A stretch of DNA of 64,000 nt from Mycobacteriales bacterium (GTDB lineage: Bacteria > Actinomycetota > Actinomycetes > Mycobacteriales > QHCD01): assembly GCA_036497565.1 (NCBI GenBank), contig DASXJE010000006.1, positions 1-64,000 on the forward strand. Reading direction: 5' to 3'. A program made the position numbers and the translations under genes. Position 1 is the first letter of the stretch; every line of letters begins with the position of its first letter. The notes under the pieces are model-generated. The model was not told the DNA's origin. It saw only the letters and a program-made list of their open reading frames with translations, and ran no database searches. This document shows, one piece after another, positions 42,171 to 51,157 of this stretch.

Positions 42171-42884
42171 CTAGTTGGCGACGGTGGAGTCGACCAGCTC
42201 GCGGGCGACGTCGCGCAGCCTGATGTTGCGGCGTTGCGAGGCGGCCCGCAGCACGCCGAAGGCCTCCTCCGCGGTACAGCGGCGCTGGCCCATGATGATG
42301 CCCATCGCCTGGTCGATGACCGACCGGGAGGTCAGCGCGGTGCGCAGCTGCTCGGTCAAGGTCACCTGGTCGGCGTAGCGCATCGTCATCGTGATCGCGG
42401 CCGCGGCCTGAGCGGCGAACACCGACGCGTGCTGGCGCACCGGCGCGTCGAACGCCGACGACTTCGAATAGAGGTTCAGCGCTCCGACACTGCCGTCGCC
42501 CGCACGCAGCGGGATCGAGAGCGACGCCCGAACGCCCTTGGACAGGGCGTGTTTGCAGTACGTCGGCCACCGGTCCTCGATGCTCAGGTCGGCGATCGAG
42601 TTGATCCGGTCGTTGCGCAGCGCGTCGAGGCACGGCCCGGCGTCGACGCCGTACTGCACCTCGTCGAGTTCCTCGGCGAGGCCGTCGCTGCTGGCCACGG
42701 TCAGCGGGCGACCCTCGCCCTGGACGGTGATCCCGCATGATCCGGCGATGGGCAGGGTGGCCGCGGCCAGACCCGCGACGCGGCCCAGGAATTCGTGCAG
42801 GCTGTCGGTCGCGAGCATCGCGGCGGCCAACTCCGTGAGCCCCGCCGCGATCGGCGTACTCGGAGGTTCGAATGTGTCGCTCAT
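42171..42884 (-). CDS. GAF-ANTAR regulatory protein
   Basis: 237 residues. A GAF domain (AGSCGITVQGEGRPLTVASSD, YGVDAGPCLDALRNDRI) followed by an ANTAR domain (ALTSRSVIDQAMGIIMGQRRCTAEEAFGVLRAASQRRN). It probably binds nascent RNA hairpins as an antiterminator in response to a signal sensed by the GAF domain. The ATG at 42884 gives the family-like MSDTFEPP. The gene follows a Crp/Fnr regulator gene, separated by a strong hairpin. Confidence 0.93.
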   Translation of the reverse strand: MSDTFEPPSTPIAAGLTELAAAMLATDSLHEFLGRVAGLAAATLPIAGSCGITVQGEGRPLTVASSDGLAEELDEVQYGVDAGPCLDALRNDRINSIADLSIEDRWPTYCKHALSKGVRASLSIPLRAGDGSVGALNLYSKSSAFDAPVRQHASVFAAQAAAAITMTMRYADQVTLTEQLRTALTSRSVIDQAMGIIMGQRRCTAEEAFGVLRAASQRRNIRLRDVARELVDSTVAN

Positions 42885-42924
42885 CGCGTGGCGGGACCCT
42901 GAGTGTCGAAGTACAGCGGACTCA

Positions 42925-42955
42925 CCGCGGGCGAACGCTTCGGCGTTCGCCGCGG
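42925..42955. terminator. GC-rich hairpin with TTCG loop
   Basis: CCGCGGGCGAACGC (42925-42938), loop TTCG, then GCGTTCGCCGCGG (42943-42955); one bulged base. It lies downstream of the Crp/Fnr gene (minus strand) and before the GAF-ANTAR gene, so it may terminate the former or be the kind of leader hairpin ANTAR proteins act on. Confidence 0.6.
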
Positions 42956-43082
42956 CGGAGGCGGCACAGGTCCCGACCGCCCCCTGCCGCACCGTCAGGG
43001 TCGACGCTGTCGACTCAGGCGGTCCGGCGGGAAGACGCAATGGCTCCTATCCTGGCAGCCGCGCGACGGATTGTCGGCGTAA

Positions 43083-43796
43083 TCATAGAGCATTGATCAA
43101 CTGGTCCTGCGCCAGCAGCAGCGGGTAACAGGAGCAGGCCCGGTCGGCCAGCCCGGCCCGGTCGATGGTGGTGATGACCCCCCGCCGGTAGCTGATCAAG
43201 CCGGCATCCTGCAGGTCCCGGGCGATCTCGCTGACCGTCGCCCGGCGTACCCCCAACATCTGGGCGAAGAAGTCCTGGGTGAGCTCCACCCGTTCCCGGC
43301 CGGTGCGGTCGGCCGTGGTCAACAGCCAGCGCGCCGCCCGTCTCGGGGCGGGATGGCGGCCGAGACAGGCGGCGTTCTGCCCGAGTTGCACCATGCTGAC
43401 GTGGCTGTAGAGCGCGATCCGACGCTGCAACTCCGGCGCCGCAGGAAGCACCTCGGCGACGGCGTCGGCCGGGAACTCGATCGCGCGCCCCGCGACCTGG
43501 CACAGCGCGGCGTGCGGGGTGCTGTCGACCCCGAGCACCACGGGCAGGCCGGCCAGCCCGTCCCGGCCGACCGTGTTGACCTCGACCATGGCCCGGCCGG
43601 CGAACACGGCGACCTGCGAAATCATCGAGTCGACCGGAAACCACAGCGCCTTGATCGGCTCGCCGGCGTCGTAGAGCTGTTGATGGGGGACCAACGAGGT
43701 CAGCGTCAGATGCGGGTCGAGGAGGGCGTCTTCGGCGGGCGGCAGGTCCCGCAGGAGCCGGTTGGCGCGCAGATCGGGCGGCGGAGGAACGCACAC
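43083..43796 (-). CDS. Crp/Fnr-family transcriptional regulator
   Basis: 237 residues. An N-terminal cNMP-binding-type beta-barrel (HQQLYDAGEPIKALWFPVDSMIS) lacks the full cAMP-binding arginine loop, so the ligand may differ. The C-terminal winged helix is TQDFFAQMLGVRRATVSEIARDLQDAGLISYRRGVITT. A C-terminal CSCYPLLL tail carries two cysteines. The gene precedes the GAF-ANTAR gene on the same strand. Confidence 0.9.
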   Translation of the reverse strand: MCVPPPPDLRANRLLRDLPPAEDALLDPHLTLTSLVPHQQLYDAGEPIKALWFPVDSMISQVAVFAGRAMVEVNTVGRDGLAGLPVVLGVDSTPHAALCQVAGRAIEFPADAVAEVLPAAPELQRRIALYSHVSMVQLGQNAACLGRHPAPRRAARWLLTTADRTGRERVELTQDFFAQMLGVRRATVSEIARDLQDAGLISYRRGVITTIDRAGLADRACSCYPLLLAQDQLINAL

Positions 43797-43892
43797 GACG
43801 TGTCCTTAGAACTGCGGCATGTCCCGTGTGCCCCTAACTGCCTAAGGACGGTCGACGACGCTACCCGAGCCGCCCGACCGCGGTGACAGCGG

Positions 43893-44831
43893 CTAGTCCG
43901 CGCGGCCCTCGCGCAGGCGGGTCAGCCATGCCGCGGCGTCGGCGAAGTCGGTGTCCTCCCGACCGGGTGGCAGAGGCTTCGGTGCGCCGTCTGCGCGCGG
44001 GTAGGAGCCCAGGTAGCGGACGTCGGCGCAGATCCGCCGCAGTGCGCCCAGCGCGTCACCGACCCGGGCCTCGGCGATGTGCCCCTCGCAGTCGATGGAG
44101 AAGCAGTAGCGGCCGAGCTGTTCCTTGGTCGGCCGGGACTCGATGCGGGTCAGGTTGACCCCGCGGACCGCGAACTCGGTCAGCACCTCGAGCAGCGCCC
44201 CGGTGTGGTCTTCCCGGATGAAGGCGACCAGCGAGGTCTTGTCGCGGCCGGTCGGCTCCGGCGGCGGACCCGCGCGGGCGACGAGGACGAACCGGGTGAC
44301 GGCGTCGGCGTTGTCGGCGATGTCCGCAGCAAGCTCGATGAGCCGGTAGTGCTGGCCGGCGATGGGTGCGCTGATCGCGGCGTCGTACTTCCCCTCGGCG
44401 ACGGCCCGGGCCGCGTCGGCGGTCGAGGAAACGAGGTCGACATGGGCGGCCGGCAGGTGCGCGCGCAGCCAGCCGCGGCACTGGGCCTCCGCGTGCGGGT
44501 GGGTGGCGACCGACGCCACCTGCTCGCACGTCGTGCCGGCCCTGGCCAGCAGCGAAAACCCGACGGGTACGAAGACCTCTCGGACGACCACCAGCGGATC
44601 ACCCGCCGCCAGGGCGTCGAGGGTCGCCGGGACCGAACCCTCGACGGAGTTCTCCAGCGGGACGACGGCCGCGTCGGCGGTGCCGTCGCGGACCGCGTCT
44701 ATCGCGGCCATGACGCTGGCCTCCGGCAACAGGATCCCGTTGATCGCGGCGGGGATGCTGCGCAGCGCGGCCTCGGCGAACGTACCCTCGGGTCCGAGGT
44801 AGGCGTAGCGGGTCGGTGGCACACCGGGCAT
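43893..44831 (-). CDS. pheA: Prephenate dehydratase
   Basis: 312 residues, typical of monofunctional PheA. It converts prephenate to phenylpyruvate in phenylalanine synthesis. The dehydratase domain has YLGPEGTFAEAAL at the start and the catalytic TRF motif (DAVTRFVLVAR). A C-terminal ACT domain (GALLEVLTEFAVRGVNLTRIESRP, later YCFSIDCEGH) binds phenylalanine for feedback control. The ATG at 44831 gives MPGVPPTRYAYLGPEG. A small protein gene diverges upstream. Confidence 0.97.
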   Translation of the reverse strand: MPGVPPTRYAYLGPEGTFAEAALRSIPAAINGILLPEASVMAAIDAVRDGTADAAVVPLENSVEGSVPATLDALAAGDPLVVVREVFVPVGFSLLARAGTTCEQVASVATHPHAEAQCRGWLRAHLPAAHVDLVSSTADAARAVAEGKYDAAISAPIAGQHYRLIELAADIADNADAVTRFVLVARAGPPPEPTGRDKTSLVAFIREDHTGALLEVLTEFAVRGVNLTRIESRPTKEQLGRYCFSIDCEGHIAEARVGDALGALRRICADVRYLGSYPRADGAPKPLPPGREDTDFADAAAWLTRLREGRAD

Positions 44832-44913
44832 GGGGCGAGCGTAGCGGGACCCGACCGGATGCCGCCCGCGCGGCGGCGCCACAACGCGTTCACGATCAGC
44901 CGAAGGAGCAGCG

Positions 44914-45075
44914 ATGACCGAGCCCGAGGATCGTCCCGACGACCGCAACGCAGCCGAGCACCGCGAGCCGCCGACCGAGAATCCCCAGCAGGAGGGCGAA
45001 AGCCGGCTCGACCACATCGATCCCGACACGCAGAACACGCCCGACAAGGTGAAGCGGGAGCGGGACCGCGACTGA
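44914..45075 (+). CDS. 53-residue charged hydrophilic protein
   Basis: A short gene from ATG 44914 to TGA 45075, preceded by AAGGAG at good spacing. The protein is highly charged: an acidic, Pro/Glu-rich first two-thirds and a basic end (DKVKRERDRD). It has no hydrophobic core and is likely disordered. It lies alone between divergent pheA and the convergent RpiR-type regulator gene. Its function is unknown; small disordered stress proteins are a possibility. Confidence 0.6.
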   Translation: MTEPEDRPDDRNAAEHREPPTENPQQEGESRLDHIDPDTQNTPDKVKRERDRD

Positions 45076-45096
45076 GCTGTCAGCGCACCCGCCGGC

Positions 45097-45993
45097 TCAC
45101 CGCCGGCGCCGGTCCCGGCGTACCGACACCGCCTCCCGGGTCGCGTCGAGCGCGGCCTGGGTGGCGGCGAGCGTCTGCTGCGCCACCCCGACGAAGACAC
45201 AATCGACCACCGTGAGCTGCGCCAGCCGGCTCGCCGTGGCACCGGACCGGTAGGTCGTCTCCCGGGCCGCGGTGGTCAGGGTCAGGTCGGCGAGCCGGGC
45301 GAGCGGCGAGCGGGGCGCGTTGGTCAGCCCCACGGTCACCGCACCGCGCCGGCCCGCTTCGGCCAGCGCGTCGATGGTCTCCTGGGTCGAGCCGGTGTGC
45401 GAGATGCCGATCGCGACGTCGCCCGCACGCAGCACGGCCGCGCTGGTGAGGGCGATGTGTACGTCGGACCAGGCGAAGGCGACCCGACCGATCCGGTGCA
45501 GCTTCTGCTGGAAGTCGGCCGCGACGAAGCCGCTCGCGCCCACGCCGTAGATGTCGATCCGCGACGCCCCGACGATCGCGTCGACGACTTGACCGAGCAC
45601 CGTCACGTCGAGTTGTGCGGCGGTCTCCTCGACGGCCCGTGCATCGGCGAAGGCGATCTTCTCGACGACGCTGGCGAGGTCGTCGTCCGGCCCGATGTCG
45701 CTGCCGACCACCCGGGCCGGATCGCCGCCCTGTAGCCAGCCGGCCTCGGTGGCCAGGGCGATCCGCAGCTGCGGGTAGCCGGAGAAACCGAGCTGCCGGC
45801 AGAAGCGCACGACCGTGGTCTGCGACGTACCGGCGCGGCCGGCGAGCTCACCGATCGTGAGTGCCGCGGCCGCGGCGTCATCGAGCACGACCTGCCCGAC
45901 CCGGCGCTCGGCGGGCGCCAGGGACGGCAGCAGTGCCCGTATCCGCACGACCGCCCGGTCTGGACCGGCGGTCAGTTCGCGCTCGGAGTCCAT
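45097..45993 (-). CDS. MurR/RpiR-family regulator with SIS domain
   Basis: 298 residues. The N-terminal helix-turn-helix is TIGELAGRAGTSQTTVVRFCRQLGFSGYPQLRIAL, as in RpiR/MurR. The C-terminal SIS sugar-phosphate-binding domain includes IDIYGVGASGFVAADFQQKL and the phosphate-binding ISHTGST. Its 5' end overlaps the end of the serine hydrolase gene by 22 bases, so it is third in an operon with namZ and the hydrolase. In E. coli MurR senses N-acetylmuramic acid 6-phosphate; a similar ligand fits this context. Confidence 0.93.
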   Translation of the reverse strand: MDSERELTAGPDRAVVRIRALLPSLAPAERRVGQVVLDDAAAAALTIGELAGRAGTSQTTVVRFCRQLGFSGYPQLRIALATEAGWLQGGDPARVVGSDIGPDDDLASVVEKIAFADARAVEETAAQLDVTVLGQVVDAIVGASRIDIYGVGASGFVAADFQQKLHRIGRVAFAWSDVHIALTSAAVLRAGDVAIGISHTGSTQETIDALAEAGRRGAVTVGLTNAPRSPLARLADLTLTTAARETTYRSGATASRLAQLTVVDCVFVGVAQQTLAATQAALDATREAVSVRRDRRRR

Positions 45994-47702
45994 CCGACCG
46001 CCTGGAACGCCGCCGTGTCCTTCTCGCCGTCGAACACCGTCCTGCCGTCCGCCGCGACCCGGACGTCGTCGACGTAGACGCCGCGGCCGTGGTAGAGCGG
46101 ATCGGTCGTGTAGCGCCAGCGCAGCTGCACCGGGCCGGACCAGTCGGCGAGATCAGCCGACGCGCGCAGCCACTGGTGCCCGTCGTAGCCGGAGACCGAG
46201 CCGTCCGTCGTGGTGTCGAGACCACGCCCGTGCAGCGCGAAGGGGACCGGCGACCACGTGGCTCCGCCGTCGGCCGAGCCCTCCAGATGGAGGAAGTCCG
46301 ACGCCGGCTCGGTGTCGTACCAGAGGTCGAAGTTCACGGTCGCCGGCCGGCCGGCGGGCAGGGTGACCGGCGCGGTGAGGGTGGCCGTCGAGTCGTCGGC
46401 CATCCCGGCGTACCACGCGTCGCGGCCGCGGGCCGGATGCACCGCGATCGCCCGGGCGACGTCATCGGCGACCGCGCGGCGCGGCCCGTTGGTGGATCCC
46501 CAGTTGCGGTTGGGGTGCACGTGGTTGGTGAGCAGGATGACGAAGGAGTCGGTGGTCGGGTCGATCACCAGTGAGGTGCCGGTGAACCCGGTGTGCCCGG
46601 CGGTGTAGGGCGTCGCGAGTGCGCCCATGTACCAGTGCTGGTAAAGCTCGAAGCCCAGGCCGTGGTCGTCACCCGGGAAGGCCTGGTTGAGGTTGGTCAT
46701 CATGGCCGTGACCGACTGCGCGGACAGGATCCGGGTGTGCCCGTAGGCGCCGCCGTTGAGGATCGTCTGGCACAGGATCGCCAGGTCGTGCGCGGTGGAG
46801 AAGACACCGGCGTGGCCGGCGACGCCGTTCAGTGCCCACGCGTTCTCGTCGTGCACCTGACCCCACACCAGCCCGCGGTCCGGGGTGAGCTCGTACTCCT
46901 CCGCGGCGATCCGCGGCTTCAGCGACGCCGGCGGGTCGTACATCGTGTCGTGCATCCCGAGCGGCGCCGTGATGCCGTCGCGCACCGCCACGTCGAGCGG
47001 CTTGCCCGTCAGGTGCTCGACCAGCAACTGCAACGTCAGCATGTTGAGGTCGGAGTAGATGTACGTCGTCCCCGGCGCCGCGGTGGGCTTGCTCGCGTAG
47101 ATGGCGGCGATCCGCTCGTCGTACGTCGGATAGGTCCACAGGGCGGGGCTCGGGTCCGGTGGCAGGCCGGAGGTGTGGGTCATGAGCTGGCGGACCGTGA
47201 TGTCGCCCTTGCCACCCTCGGCGAACGCCGGCAGGTAGGACGCCACGGTGCGGTCGAGGTCGAGTCGGCCCGCCTGCACCTGCTGCATCGCGACGATCGA
47301 GGTGAACAGCTTGGACAGCGACGCCAGGTCGTAGATGGTGTCGGTGCGGGTGGGGATCCATTGGTCGCGGGGCAGCTCGGTGCCGGCCTGGTCGGCGTAG
47401 CGCAGGTTGTATCCGCCGGCCGACTCCGCGGCGATCACCCCGTGCCGGGCGGCGAGCACCACCTCGCCCGGGTAGAGCGGATGCCCGTCGACGCCGGTGC
47501 CCGGGGCGAGACCGGCCGCGGCGTCGTCGCTGATCTTGTCGGCGTACTGCGGAAGCAGGTCGGCCTGCTGCGGCGTTCCGGGGCGCAGGGTGCGGGCCGG
47601 GCGGTCGAACATCGCCGCGCCGGCCGGCGAGGCAGCGAGCGGCAGCACGGCTGCGAGGACGAACACCACGGGTACCAGCATTCCCGGTCGGCGCAAGGGC
47701 AT
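45972..47702 (-). CDS. Secreted serine hydrolase (beta-lactamase class C fold) with C-terminal beta-sandwich
   Basis: About 576 residues. A Sec signal peptide (MLVPVVFVLAAVLPLAASPAGA) is followed by a penicillin-binding/AmpC-type domain with catalytic S128-x-x-K131 (ASLSKLF) and the Tyr motif in YSDLN. The last ~130 residues form an immune-inhibitor-A/MAM-like beta-sandwich (VNFDLWYDTEPASDFLHLEGSADG). It may cleave peptide stems or esters in the cell wall. It starts 2 bases after namZ and is followed by the MurR-type regulator, so it belongs to a peptidoglycan recycling operon. Confidence 0.9.
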   Translation of the reverse strand: MPLRRPGMLVPVVFVLAAVLPLAASPAGAAMFDRPARTLRPGTPQQADLLPQYADKISDDAAAGLAPGTGVDGHPLYPGEVVLAARHGVIAAESAGGYNLRYADQAGTELPRDQWIPTRTDTIYDLASLSKLFTSIVAMQQVQAGRLDLDRTVASYLPAFAEGGKGDITVRQLMTHTSGLPPDPSPALWTYPTYDERIAAIYASKPTAAPGTTYIYSDLNMLTLQLLVEHLTGKPLDVAVRDGITAPLGMHDTMYDPPASLKPRIAAEEYELTPDRGLVWGQVHDENAWALNGVAGHAGVFSTAHDLAILCQTILNGGAYGHTRILSAQSVTAMMTNLNQAFPGDDHGLGFELYQHWYMGALATPYTAGHTGFTGTSLVIDPTTDSFVILLTNHVHPNRNWGSTNGPRRAVADDVARAIAVHPARGRDAWYAGMADDSTATLTAPVTLPAGRPATVNFDLWYDTEPASDFLHLEGSADGGATWSPVPFALHGRGLDTTTDGSVSGYDGHQWLRASADLADWSGPVQLRWRYTTDPLYHGRGVYVDDVRVAADGRTVFDGEKDTAAFQAVGWTPSAN

Positions 47703-47704
47703 GG

Positions 47705-49012
47705 TCAGTGGCCTCCGTAGATGAGGTACTTCTGCCGCATCGCCGAGAAGGCCCGGAGCTCGCCCTGCCAGCCGGCGACCACCGCGTCGGTGTCCTTGCC
47801 CGCGTCGATCGCCGTACGCAGGTAGTCCGACCCGGACAGCTTGTCGATCCAGTAGGGGTCTAGCGCGTCGCCGGTGTCGTAGCGCCAGGCGAAGTCGGCG
47901 GGGTACAACCGCTTGGCGGTGACGATCATCGCCGCCGCCGTCCGGATCGCGTCGAACGCCGTCCGGTCGGTGACGAAGGCCTGTACGCCGGCGCAGGTCT
48001 CGTTGACGAACTTGGAGAAGGTCGGGGCGAAGTAGGCCTCGCGCCACTCCACGCCGGGAAGCCGGGCCACGGTGAGTGCCTCGGCCCAGTGATAGTCGGC
48101 GTACGGCGCCCCGATCAGCTCGAACGGGCGGGTCGTGCCGCGGCCCTCGGAGAGGTTGGTGCCCTCGAACATCCCGAGCCCGGGATAGACGAACGCGGTG
48201 TCGACGGTCGGCATGTTGGGTGAGGGCATCACCCACGGCAGGCCGGTGGCGTCGTAATCCATCCCGCGTCGCCAGCCCTGCATCGCGACGACGGTCAGGT
48301 CGACCCGCGAACCGCCGGTCTCGGCCGGGATGAACTCGGCCGCGAAGAGCCCGGCCAGCTCGCCGACCGTCATCGCATGCTGCTGGGCGATCGGCTCGAG
48401 CCCGACGCCGGTCGACCAATGCGGATGCAGCACCGGCCCGGTGGCCCGGGCACCGCCGAGCGGATTCGGCCGGTCGAGGACGACGAAACGGGTGCCGAGC
48501 GTGGCGGCCGCCTTCATCGCCGAGTACATGGTCCAGATGTAGGTATAGAAGCGGGCGCTGACGTCCTGGATGTCGAAGAGCACCGTGTCGACGCCCGCCT
48601 TCGTGAAGGCGTCGGCCATCTCGTCGACGGTCTTCGCGTAGAGGTCGTAGACCGGCAGGCCGGTCTTCTCGTCGGTGTAGAAGCCCTGCGAGCCGCCGGC
48701 CTGCGCGGTTCCGCGGAAGCCGTGCTCGGGACCGAAGACGGCGATCAGGTCGACGTCGGACGACCCGTGCATCACATCGACCTCGTGCTGCAGGTCGGTA
48801 GTGATGCTGGTCGGGTTGGCGATGATCCCGACCTTCCGACCAGCCAGCGGGCGGTAGCGCCCGGCGGCCAGGACGGCGAACCCGGTGCGGACCACACCGG
48901 GGCGGCCCGCCGAGGCCACGGTCGGCGGCGTAGCGGCGTCGGCGGCGCGGGAGCCGACCGCGACGGTGGCCGCCGCAGCGGCGGAGGCGGACAGGAACTG
49001 GCGGCGTCTCAT
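47705..49012 (-). CDS. namZ: NamZ-like exo-beta-N-acetylmuramidase (DUF1343)
   Basis: About 435 residues. A twin-arginine-like signal (MRRRQFLSASAAAAATVAVG) suggests export. The DUF1343 family pattern includes VGIIANPTSI, FGPEHGFRGTAQAG, LPVYDLY, VLFDIQDVSARFYTYI and NLSEGRGTTRPFE. NamZ removes terminal N-acetylmuramic acid from peptidoglycan fragments. The ATG at 49012 follows GAGGAG. First gene of the NamZ-serine hydrolase-MurR/RpiR operon, so MurNAc scavenging is the most likely function of the unit. Confidence 0.93.
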   Translation of the reverse strand: MRRRQFLSASAAAAATVAVGSRAADAATPPTVASAGRPGVVRTGFAVLAAGRYRPLAGRKVGIIANPTSITTDLQHEVDVMHGSSDVDLIAVFGPEHGFRGTAQAGGSQGFYTDEKTGLPVYDLYAKTVDEMADAFTKAGVDTVLFDIQDVSARFYTYIWTMYSAMKAAATLGTRFVVLDRPNPLGGARATGPVLHPHWSTGVGLEPIAQQHAMTVGELAGLFAAEFIPAETGGSRVDLTVVAMQGWRRGMDYDATGLPWVMPSPNMPTVDTAFVYPGLGMFEGTNLSEGRGTTRPFELIGAPYADYHWAEALTVARLPGVEWREAYFAPTFSKFVNETCAGVQAFVTDRTAFDAIRTAAAMIVTAKRLYPADFAWRYDTGDALDPYWIDKLSGSDYLRTAIDAGKDTDAVVAGWQGELRAFSAMRQKYLIYGGH

Positions 49013-49148
49013 GGTCGCTCCTCGCAGAAGCAGGTAATTCCGCAACGGGCCGCAACTTGCGGCCGGAAGTTACCCACATCCGGACAATGCGTCAACGGAC
49101 GACGTCCCACCCGGTCGGCGCCGGATGGCTCGGCGTTAGGGTTCGCTG

Positions 49149-49880
49149 GTGCCCGGCGAGACCCCTCCCCCAGACCCGGCCGGCGAGACCGGTTTCGCCG
49201 ACCTCGGGTTCGCCCGCCTCGACACCGACCGGCTGTCCCGCACCGGCGACCCCGAGGTGGTCTACGGCGCCGGGAAGACCCCGGCGCAGACGCTCGATCT
49301 GATCGCCGCCCTGCGTCAGGCGCATCCCGACCGCCCGGCGCTGGTCACCCGGGCCGACGAAGAGATGCAGGAGGTCATCGCCAGTCATTACGCCGACGCC
49401 GTGATCGTCGACCCGCAGGCCCGGGCCGTCGCCGTCGGCGCGCTGCCGCCGACCCGCGGGACCGTCTGCGTGGTGACCGCCGGCACCTCTGATCTCCCGG
49501 TGGCCGCGGAGGCGGCGTTCACGGCACGGGCGTTCGGCGCCGGTGTCACCCGCGTGACCGACGTCGGGGTGGCCGGGATCCATCGGCTGCTCGCCTCCCG
49601 CGACGCGCTGGAGAGTGCCGACGCGCTCGTCGTCGTGGCGGGCATGGACGGCGCCCTGCCGAGCGTCGTCGGCGGACTCACCGGAGTGCCGCTGATCGCC
49701 GTACCGACCAGCGTCGGGTACGGCGCATCGTTCGGCGGCGTGGCCGCCCTGCTCACGATGCTGAACTCCTGCGCGCCCGGGGTCGTCGTCACCAACATCG
49801 ACAACGGCTTCGGCGCGGGGGTTTTCGCGTCGCGCGTCGCCCGCCGCAGCGCCCGCCCGCCGGCGCCGGAGACGCCGTGA
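49149..49880 (+). CDS. larB: Nickel-pincer cofactor biosynthesis protein LarB
   Basis: 243 residues. LarB belongs to the PurE-like fold: it carboxylates nicotinate adenine dinucleotide to make pyridinium-3,5-biscarboxylate mononucleotide. Diagnostic are VVYGAGKTPAQT, VVTAGTSDLPVAAEA, VVVAGMDGALPSVVGGL and the final GVVVTNIDNGFGAG. GTG start. The next gene, larC, overlaps it by GTGA. LarE, the sulfur-donating third enzyme, is not in the window. The cofactor serves lactate racemase and related racemases. Confidence 0.96.
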   Translation: MPGETPPPDPAGETGFADLGFARLDTDRLSRTGDPEVVYGAGKTPAQTLDLIAALRQAHPDRPALVTRADEEMQEVIASHYADAVIVDPQARAVAVGALPPTRGTVCVVTAGTSDLPVAAEAAFTARAFGAGVTRVTDVGVAGIHRLLASRDALESADALVVVAGMDGALPSVVGGLTGVPLIAVPTSVGYGASFGGVAALLTMLNSCAPGVVVTNIDNGFGAGVFASRVARRSARPPAPETP

Positions 49881-51079
49881 TCGGCTGGCTCGACTGCGTC
49901 GCCGGCGCCAGCGGCGACATGTTCCTCGGCGCGCTGGTCGACGCGGGCGCACCGGTGGAGGCGATCCGCTCGGCCATCGCGGCGCTGGCCGTCGAGCCGA
50001 TCGAGCTCGAACTGTCCACCGTCACGCGGCACGGACTCGGTGCCACCAAGGTCGACGTCGTCGCACCGCACACCGTGGTGACCCGCACCTGGGCCAACAT
50101 CCGGGAGCAACTGTCGGCCGCGCAACTCCCGGACCGGGTCCGGGCCACGGCGCTGGAGGCGTTCGAGCGGCTGGCCCGCGCCGAAGCCGACGTGCACCGC
50201 ACCAGCCCCGAGCAGGTGCACTTCCACGAGGTCGGCGGGCTGGACGCGATCGCCGACGTCGTCGGAGCCGCCGCCGGGCTCGCCGCGCTCGACATCGACC
50301 ACCTCGCCGCGAGCACGGTGACCCTCGGCTCGGGCATGACCCGCGGCGAGCACGGCATGGTCCCGGTGCCCGGCCCGGCCGTGCTGGCGCTGCTGCGCGA
50401 CGCCGGGGCGCCGGTATGGTCCGGGCCGGCGCCGTACGAGATGTGTACGCCGACCGGTGCCGCGCTGCTCGCCACGACCGTGTCGTCGTGGGGACCGATG
50501 CCGCCGATGCGGATCAGCTCGGTCGGGATGGGCGCGGGCGGTCGCGACCTCGACGAGTTGCCCAACCTGCTGCGCCTCGTCATCGGCGTACCCGCCGACG
50601 AGCGGTCGGCGGACCAGGCCGAGTCGGCGGTCGTCCTCGAGACCAACGTCGACGACCTCGACCCGCGGCTGTGGCCGGCCGTCCTCGAGGAGTTGCTCGC
50701 CGCGGGCGCCTCCGATGCCTGGCTCACCCCGATCCTGATGAAGAAGGGCCGGCCGGCGCACACCCTGCACGTGCTGTGCCCGCCGCCGCGCGCGGACCGG
50801 ATGCGCGAGATCGTCTTCACCCATACCTCGACGATCGGGCTGCGCTCCCATGTCGTCGACAAGGTCGCGTTGCGCCGGGAGCAGTTCTCGGTGCAGGTGC
50901 ACGGCCAGCCCGTGGGCGTGAAGGCGGCCCGGCACGACGGCCGGGTCGTCAACGTCAGCGTCGAGTACGACGACGTACGCCGGGCGGCCGAGGCGACGGG
51001 GCTCCCGGTCGCCGAGGTGCTGCGCGAAGCCACCGCCCTCGCGCACGACACCGTCCGGTCCCACCACCCCCTCCCGTGA
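49877..51079 (+). CDS. larC: Nickel-pincer cofactor nickel insertase LarC
   Basis: 400 residues. It inserts nickel into the pincer cofactor using CTP. The N-terminal LDCVAGASGDMFLGALVDAG, the HFHEVGGLDAIADVVGAA segment and the C-terminal LETNVDDLDPRLWPAVLEELLAAGA mark the family. In Lactobacillus the gene is split by a programmed frameshift; here it is a single frame. The last residues (HHPLP) and stop codon are inside repeat copy C. It is coupled to larB. Confidence 0.96.
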   Translation: MIGWLDCVAGASGDMFLGALVDAGAPVEAIRSAIAALAVEPIELELSTVTRHGLGATKVDVVAPHTVVTRTWANIREQLSAAQLPDRVRATALEAFERLARAEADVHRTSPEQVHFHEVGGLDAIADVVGAAAGLAALDIDHLAASTVTLGSGMTRGEHGMVPVPGPAVLALLRDAGAPVWSGPAPYEMCTPTGAALLATTVSSWGPMPPMRISSVGMGAGGRDLDELPNLLRLVIGVPADERSADQAESAVVLETNVDDLDPRLWPAVLEELLAAGASDAWLTPILMKKGRPAHTLHVLCPPPRADRMREIVFTHTSTIGLRSHVVDKVALRREQFSVQVHGQPVGVKAARHDGRVVNVSVEYDDVRRAAEATGLPVAEVLREATALAHDTVRSHHPLP

Positions 51080-51132
51080 TCAAGAGGGGATTCGTACGGC
51101 GTTTCGTACCGGAATCCCCTCTTGATCACGGG
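51073..51132. repeat. Dispersed intergenic inverted repeat, copy C
   Basis: Perfect 21-base arms at 51073-51093 and 51112-51132 (core TGATCAAGAGGGGATTC and complement) with spacer GTACGGCGTTTCGTACCG. The flanks CCCC and GGGG extend pairing loosely. It overlaps the last codons and stop of larC, as copy A does with the histidine kinase gene. Nearly identical to copy A, 47 kb away. Confidence 0.92.
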
Positions 51133-51157
51133 GTGGGGGACCGGCGAGAGTAAACCG

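Noticed and set aside
45972-49079. One very long minus-strand frame of over 1,000 codons
   Set aside because: Its first half is an out-of-frame reading of namZ, rich in Arg and Pro. The real genes are namZ (ATG 49012) and the serine hydrolase (ATG 47702).
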